This document shows, one piece after another, positions 15,778 through 19,443 of a stretch of DNA of 19,443 nucleotides. A model generated the notes under the pieces. That model was not told where the DNA came from. It searched no databases and was given only the letters and a program-made list of their open reading frames with translations. The DNA is from G020354085 sp964482055 (GTDB lineage Bacteria; Pseudomonadota; Gammaproteobacteria; Acidiferrobacterales; Sulfurifustaceae). Every line of letters begins with the position of its first letter. Within the stretch, counting starts at the first letter, position 1. The stretch covers positions 1 through 19,443 of the forward strand of contig CAYZVX010000055.1 of NCBI GenBank assembly GCA_964482055.1, in the 5' to 3' direction. The translations under genes were made by a program, and so were the position numbers.

Positions 15778-16229
15778 CACGGTTTTCCCTGAGTAGTCGG
15801 TTGCGAGCCGGACCGGCGGATGCGGCCGGTGAGCTCGGTGCCAGCGGTGAGGGGGTTATACACCGTTCCGTACTTCATCACGTTGGTGTGCAGCAGCGCG
15901 AGGCGCGAATCGGGCTCGTCGGTGTCGCTCGTGAGAACAGAGTCGATGCGCGTCATCTTGGGCGGGGAGTCCTGGCGTACGACATGGATCGCAACCTCCA
16001 CGCCACGCAGCTGAAAGTGCAGGATCGGTGCGACGCGCTCGATGCCCTTGATCATGCACGCGGCAAGTGCCGCGAGCAGCTGTTCCGCCGGATTGAAGGC
16101 ATCGAGCCGTCCCTCGACGTCCGTATCGAGCAGCAGCTCCGCCTCCTTGCAGTAGGCGCGGCGGCCGTGCGCGTCGACGCGTTCGGCGCTGACGCCGTAC
16201 TCGCGCAGTGGCTGGTCAGGCATGGCCAT
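15777..16229 (-). CDS. OsmC/Ohr-family protein lacking the second catalytic Cys
   Basis: A 150-residue cytoplasmic protein with the OsmC fold signature FNPAEQLLAALAACMIKGIE, including the first catalytic Cys (C58). Where family peroxidases have CPVS/CPxx, this protein reads KYGTVYNPL, with G121 in the place of the second Cys. C27 is the only other cysteine. OsmC/Ohr proteins reduce organic hydroperoxides through a Cys pair, so a classical peroxidase cycle looks unlikely. A thiol-binding or sulfur-transfer role is possible given the neighbours. The gene joins its upstream neighbour through TGATG and its downstream neighbour through a shared base, so it is firmly in the operon. Confidence 0.85.
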   Translation of the reverse strand: MAMPDQPLREYGVSAERVDAHGRRAYCKEAELLLDTDVEGRLDAFNPAEQLLAALAACMIKGIERVAPILHFQLRGVEVAIHVVRQDSPPKMTRIDSVLTSDTDEPDSRLALLHTNVMKYGTVYNPLTAGTELTGRIRRSGSQPTTQGKP

Positions 16230-16465
16230 CAGCCGGCGAGCCAGGCTTCGACTTTCTTTCGATCCGGCACGCCGCCGGCATGCACCACCTTGCCGTCGAT
16301 GACCACACCGGGCGTGGACATCACCCCGTAGCCCATGATGGCGGCGATGTCCTCGACCTTTTCGATTTGCACCGCGACACCCTTGGCCCTGGCCGTGTCC
16401 TCAATGAGCTTGAGCGTCGCCTTGCAGTTGGTGCATCCCGTGCCGAGCACCTTCACATTCTTCAT
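16229..16465 (-). CDS. Thioredoxin-like small redox-active disulfide protein
   Basis: A 78-residue cytoplasmic mini-thioredoxin with the redox site C11-TN-C14 (GTGCTNCK) and the cis-proline region MSTPGVVIDGKVV. It matches the MTH895-like 'redox-active disulfide protein 2' family. Such proteins are often encoded next to DUF318/ArsP permeases, as here, where its ATG overlaps the permease stop (ATGA). It could keep arsenicals or permease cysteines reduced, or provide electrons to the ArsC enzymes; which of these applies cannot be told from sequence. The length is typical. Confidence 0.9.
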   Translation of the reverse strand: MKNVKVLGTGCTNCKATLKLIEDTARAKGVAVQIEKVEDIAAIMGYGVMSTPGVVIDGKVVHAGGVPDRKKVEAWLAG

Positions 16466-17421
16466 AGGACACCTCGCAACGAATTGAACAGCAGGCCGAC
16501 GACCACGAATGCGCCGGCAAGATAGCCGGCGAACACCGCGAGCAGCGGCCACTTCACGACTTTCCGCAGGATGATCATTTCCGGCAGCGACAGCGCCGTG
16601 ACCGCCATCATGAAGGCGAGCACCGTGCCGAGCGGCACGCCCTTGCCGAGCAGCACCTCGGCGATCGGGATGATGCCGACCGCGTCCGAGTAGAGCGGCA
16701 CCCCGACGAGCACCGCGCCAAGCACCGACAGCAGGCCGCCGTCGCCGGCGATGCGCGCGACGAAGTCCTGCGGCACGTAGCCGTGGATGAAGGCGCCGAC
16801 GCCGACGCCGATCAGCACGAACTTCCAGATGCGTCCGACTATTTCCTTCACCTGGCCCAGCGCGTAGGCATGCCGGCCCCTGAGTGAGGGGTCCGGCGCC
16901 TCGCGCTCGGCCTCGCCCATGTGGATCTTCCACACATACTCCTCGACCCAGCGCTCGAGCTTGAAGCGCTCCAGCACGAAGCCGCCGACGAAAGCGACCG
17001 TGAGCCCGGTCGCGACGTAGATCGCCGTCATCTTCACGCCGATCACCGAGGCCAGCACCACCACCGCGACCTCGTTGATCATGGGGCTCGCGATCAGGAA
17101 CGACAGTGTCACGCCGAGCGGGATGCCGGCCTCGACGAAGCCGATGAACAGCGGGATCGAAGAGCACGAGCAAAACGGCGTCACCGCCCCGAGCCCCACG
17201 GCCATGGTACGTGCGCCGACGTTGCTGCGGCGGCGGATGAACTCGCGCACGCGCTCGGGAGAGAGCAGCGCGCGCAGCAGCCCCATGACGTAGATCACGA
17301 GCGTCAACAGCACCAGGATCTTGGCCACGTCCATAACGAAGAAATGCGCGGCCGCACCGAAGGCGCTGTCGCGCAACCGGGCGAGGTCGTAGATCAGCCA
17401 GTCGGCCAGGGCCTCGAACAT
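16462..17421 (-). CDS. ArsP/DUF318-type permease
   Basis: A 319-residue membrane protein with about eight helices and the family motif TPFCSCSSIPLFIGFVEAGIP (C84, C86). Family members include ArsP, an exporter of trivalent organoarsenicals. Further conserved features are FLIASPMINEVAVVVL and VGVPLYSDAVGIIPIAEVLL. The gene follows arsR by 22 bases and overlaps the thioredoxin-like gene, so it is under ArsR control by position. Its substrate may be an organic arsenical or another thiophilic arsenic species; I assign the family but not the substrate. No strong RBS is seen before the ATG. Confidence 0.85.
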   Translation of the reverse strand: MFEALADWLIYDLARLRDSAFGAAAHFFVMDVAKILVLLTLVIYVMGLLRALLSPERVREFIRRRSNVGARTMAVGLGAVTPFCSCSSIPLFIGFVEAGIPLGVTLSFLIASPMINEVAVVVLASVIGVKMTAIYVATGLTVAFVGGFVLERFKLERWVEEYVWKIHMGEAEREAPDPSLRGRHAYALGQVKEIVGRIWKFVLIGVGVGAFIHGYVPQDFVARIAGDGGLLSVLGAVLVGVPLYSDAVGIIPIAEVLLGKGVPLGTVLAFMMAVTALSLPEMIILRKVVKWPLLAVFAGYLAGAFVVVGLLFNSLRGVL

Positions 17422-17443
17422 GGTTACCGATTCCGGGTCGGGG

Positions 17444-17791
17444 TCAGCCGGCGCAACGTACCGGCGGACGATTGGGGGTGCCCTTCAGGCGCTTGCGATC
17501 GCGCGCATAGGGCTCGGCGCTGGTATTGGCGCGGGCCGTGGTATCCAGCACCTCGCGCACCCACGCCGGCAGCTTCGGATTGATTCGGTAGTGAATCCAC
17601 AGGCCCTCGCGCCGGTCGACGACCATGCCGGCCTCGCGCAGCATCGCCAGGTGGCGCGAGATCTTGGGCTGGATCTCGTCGAGCGCGTGGGTGAGCTCGC
17701 ACACGCACAACTCGCCCTCGGCCGCGAGCAGCAGCAGCAGCCGCAGGCGGGTCGGGTCGGAGAGGGCGCGGAACAGGTCGTCGGCCGTCAT
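17444..17791 (-). CDS. arsR: ArsR arsenite-responsive repressor
   Basis: A 115-residue winged-helix repressor of the ArsR/SmtB family. The metal site ELCVCELTHAL carries C29 and C31. The third Cys of the Escherichia coli type (CVCxxC) is replaced by Thr34; C113 near the end could substitute. The recognition helix QPKISRHLAMLREAGMV is clear. The start at 17791 gives a normal family N-terminus; a longer frame runs through the promoter. There is no Shine-Dalgarno site. It heads the leftward ars operon and faces a divergent arsC across an 80-bp region with a palindrome likely to be its operator, so it probably represses both directions and itself until arsenite binds. Confidence 0.93.
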   Translation of the reverse strand: MTADDLFRALSDPTRLRLLLLLAAEGELCVCELTHALDEIQPKISRHLAMLREAGMVVDRREGLWIHYRINPKLPAWVREVLDTTARANTSAEPYARDRKRLKGTPNRPPVRCAG

Positions 17792-17802
17792 AAAGGTGTC
17801 AT

Positions 17803-17831
17803 AATATACGCCTAGACGAATATACCGGCAA
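17803..17831 (-). promoter_or_regulatory. Sigma-70 promoter of the leftward ars operon
   Basis: On the minus strand TTGCCG (17831-17826) and TATATT (17808-17803) are separated by exactly 17 bases. Transcription would begin near 17797, only about 5 bases before the arsR ATG, which fits the lack of an RBS there. Confidence 0.65.
17804..17823. promoter_or_regulatory. Probable ArsR operator
   Basis: The 20-bp interrupted palindrome ATATnCGnCTAGnCGnATAT is symmetric at every specified base. It fills the spacer of the leftward promoter and overlaps the -35 region of the rightward one, a position suited to repressing both. Confidence 0.7.
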
Positions 17832-17842
17832 GCGCATATATT
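17813..17842 (+). promoter_or_regulatory. Candidate promoter of the divergent arsC
   Basis: TAGACG (17813-17818) and TATATT (17837-17842) lie 18 bases apart. The -10 is good and the -35 moderate. The start would be near 17849, and AGGAG at 17859-17863 serves the ATG at 17872. Confidence 0.5.
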
Positions 17843-17871
17843 TTGGCGCGACGATGTCAGGAGAGTGACCA

Positions 17872-18327
17872 ATGCGTTATCCGATACGGGTGCTGTTTCT
17901 CTGTACCGGCAATTCCGCGCGCTCGCAAATGGCGGAAGGCCTGCTGCGCGCGCTTGGCGGGGCGGACTTCGAGGTGTTCAGTGCCGGCACCGATCCGAAG
18001 GGGCTCAATCCGCTGGCGGTCGAGGTGATGCGCGAGACGGGCATTGACATTTCGCGCCAGGAGAGCAAGTCGATCGAGCGCTTCCTCAATCAGTCATTCG
18101 ACTACATCATCACGGTGTGCGACCGGGCGCGCGACAACTGTCCGACCTTTCCGGGCGACAATGAGCGCATCCACTGGAGCTACGATGACCCCGCGGCCGC
18201 CACTGGCACGCGTGAGCAGCAGCTCGCGGTATTCCGGCGCGTGCGCAACGAGATGAGCGAGCGCCTGCGCCTGTGGGTGGCGGTGCAGCGCCGGCGCCTG
18301 CGCGAGCGGGGTGTGGGCTCCCCGTGA
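17872..18327 (+). CDS. arsC: Second arsenate reductase ArsC (thioredoxin-coupled type)
   Basis: A 151-residue LMW-phosphatase-type ArsC with P-loop CTGNSARS (C11) and relay cysteines C83 and C90 in VCDRARDNCPTFPG. Ala replaces the non-catalytic Cys found at the equivalent of position 15 in the other arsC. AGGAG precedes the ATG by 8 bases. It is transcribed divergently from arsR and probably shares its operator, so it may respond to arsenite like the main operon while being expressed separately from it. The Arg-rich C-terminus (VQRRRLRERGVGSP) extends a little past the usual end. The first ArsC is only distantly similar, which argues against a recent duplication. Confidence 0.93.
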   Translation: MRYPIRVLFLCTGNSARSQMAEGLLRALGGADFEVFSAGTDPKGLNPLAVEVMRETGIDISRQESKSIERFLNQSFDYIITVCDRARDNCPTFPGDNERIHWSYDDPAAATGTREQQLAVFRRVRNEMSERLRLWVAVQRRRLRERGVGSP

Positions 18328-18360
18328 CGCCCTGACAGTTGGCGCGCCGTGAGCGTCAGG
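18325..18360. terminator. Possible bidirectional terminator between convergent genes
   Basis: Inverted pairs CCTGAC (18331-18336) with GTCAGG (18355-18360), and alternatively TGACGC with GCGTCA, surround the 8-bp palindrome GGCGCGCC (18341-18348). The element lies in the short gap between two convergent genes. No T tract follows, so this is weak support. Confidence 0.3.
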
Positions 18361-19443
18361 CTGCTGCGGTCGGGGACTGCGCCGCAAGCTGGGCAGGGTC
18401 GCGCACGGTGAACACCGGCGCAAACCCGCCGCCGGGCGTGCGAAAGTTCGTGGTCTGACCCTGGTACAGACGCGCCGAGATGAGCTGCACGGCTCCGCGG
18501 TACACGAAGCAGCGCATGTCGAGCTTGAGCGCCACCGGCTGGCCGGCCACCCGCACCTGACGCTCGCTCGGCGGTGCGATCTCCTGCGCCACGTAATTAC
18601 CTTTGAGGATCTCGGCGAACACGCGCCGCGTGAGCTTGTCCCCGCGGTAGGCGGCGCGGCTGCCGTAGCCGATCGCCGGCTTGAAGAACAGGCGCCGTCG
18701 TTGCTCCCACAGCGCATTGGCGTCGTGCGGATCGACGACGCGTACCGGTGGAATGCCGGCCACGAGTGTCGCCACCACTGACTCGGCGATACCCCAGGCG
18801 CGCAACTGGGCGGCGTCGCAGAGCGCCGCGAGATTGCGCTTGTCGGCGTAGAGCGCGTAGTGGTGCGGGTGCGGCGTGAGCACGACGCCGTCCCCGAGAT
18901 AGGCCTCGCGCAGCGGCGCGTGCTCTGGCGCCTCGAGATAGAAGTCGGTCAGGCGGTTGTAGATCAGGTCGATCGGCGTGTCACCGTGCCAGAGCCGGCC
19001 CGCGCGCAGCGTGAGCTCGGCCGGGTCGACGATGATGGTCTTCCAGCCGCGCCGCTCGAACAGCCGCGCGAACAGCAGGAACTCGGGATACAGGTACTGC
19101 TCGCGCGGGTGGCTGTCGACGATCGCGACCGTGGTGAGCGGCGCCTCACCGCGGCTTGCCCGCCATTCGCACTCGAACATGTCGAGGAAGGTCTGCTCGA
19201 TGGCATCGGCCGGCGTGGCATCGATGGCGAGCCGCTGCGCATCGCGGCAGCAGGCCTGCTGTGCGGCGCGCAGCACGACGTTGAGCATGGCCCCGCCCGC
19301 ATTGCTGTTGATCTCGATGAGCTTCGGCCCCTCGGCGTCGAGGTGGAAGTCAAAGCCCAGAAACACGCCGTGCGCGCGCGGCACGTGGCGCGCCACGGCC
19401 GGCGCGCGCGCGAGCGCCTGCTCGAGGTAGGCGCCGTTCGCCA
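18356..19443 (-). CDS. ATP-grasp-like ligase (5' end missing)
   Basis: The frame is open to the right edge, so the N-terminus lies outside the window; about 361 residues are seen. A segment GFDFHLDAEGPKLIEINSNAGG, which looks like the metal-binding end of an ATP-grasp domain (EIN...GG), comes early. A lysine/glycine segment FFKPAIGYGSRAAYRG, VAQEIAPPSERQV and LDMRCFVYRG, which normally precede EIN, come later. This order suggests a circular permutation or two half domains. ATP-grasp enzymes ligate carboxylates to amines or thiols, glutathione synthetase being one; the substrate here is unknown. It converges on arsC with a 28-base gap, so a link with arsenic is not shown by operon structure. 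Confidence 0.65.
   Translation of the reverse strand, partial: ANGAYLEQALARAPAVARHVPRAHGVFLGFDFHLDAEGPKLIEINSNAGGAMLNVVLRAAQQACCRDAQRLAIDATPADAIEQTFLDMFECEWRASRGEAPLTTVAIVDSHPREQYLYPEFLLFARLFERRGWKTIIVDPAELTLRAGRLWHGDTPIDLIYNRLTDFYLEAPEHAPLREAYLGDGVVLTPHPHHYALYADKRNLAALCDAAQLRAWGIAESVVATLVAGIPPVRVVDPHDANALWEQRRRLFFKPAIGYGSRAAYRGDKLTRRVFAEILKGNYVAQEIAPPSERQVRVAGQPVALKLDMRCFVYRGAVQLISARLYQGQTTNFRTPGGGFAPVFTVRDPAQLAAQSPTAAA

Overview
The window is GC-rich, with dense genes, frequent 4-base start/stop overlaps and Shine-Dalgarno sites. It looks like a chromosomal arsenic-metabolism island from a proteobacterium, probably a gamma- or betaproteobacterial chemo- or phototroph that uses reduced arsenic and sulfur. 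The taxon is inferred only from gene content: arx-type arsenite oxidation, YeeE/YedE, rhodaneses and a sigma-54 two-component system. No rRNA, tRNA, CRISPR array, transposase or prophage gene was seen.

Region 1 (1-5900, rightward) is an arxB'ABCD-type operon. It encodes an iron-sulfur protein cut by the left edge, a Tat-exported molybdopterin catalytic subunit of the arsenite oxidase/arsenate reductase branch (ArxA-like), a four-cluster ferredoxin subunit, an NrfD-type membrane quinone subunit and a TorD-type chaperone. Together they would oxidise arsenite in the periplasm and pass electrons to the quinone pool.

Region 2 (6033-8815, leftward) is a sulfur module: a periplasmic two-domain rhodanese, a small secreted disordered protein with one Cys near its C-terminus, and a YeeE/YedE sulfur transporter. 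A near-consensus sigma-54 promoter and a 27-bp palindrome lie in front of it.

Region 3 (8974-12565, leftward) is arxX-arxS-arxR: a PhnD-like periplasmic binding protein, a membrane histidine kinase and a sigma-54-dependent response regulator. The three genes overlap by 3-4 bases at each junction.

Region 4 (12849-17791, leftward) is a long arsenic-detoxification operon: arsR, an ArsP/DUF318-type permease, a thioredoxin-like protein, an OsmC-like protein, a second secreted rhodanese, a class II cytochrome c, a thioredoxin-type arsenate reductase and an ACR3 arsenite efflux pump. A second arsC is transcribed divergently (17872-18327) from an 80-bp region that holds an ArsR-type palindrome inside overlapping sigma-70 promoters. 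The window ends in a partial ATP-grasp-like gene (18356 to the edge, leftward).

The most interesting theme is the mixing of arsenic and sulfur functions. Two periplasmic sulfurtransferases, a sulfur importer and a possible Cys-arm carrier are interleaved with arx and ars genes, and one of these sets sits behind a sigma-54 promoter next to arxR. This suggests an arx-coupled pathway for thioarsenic compounds or thiosulfate; that reading is inference.
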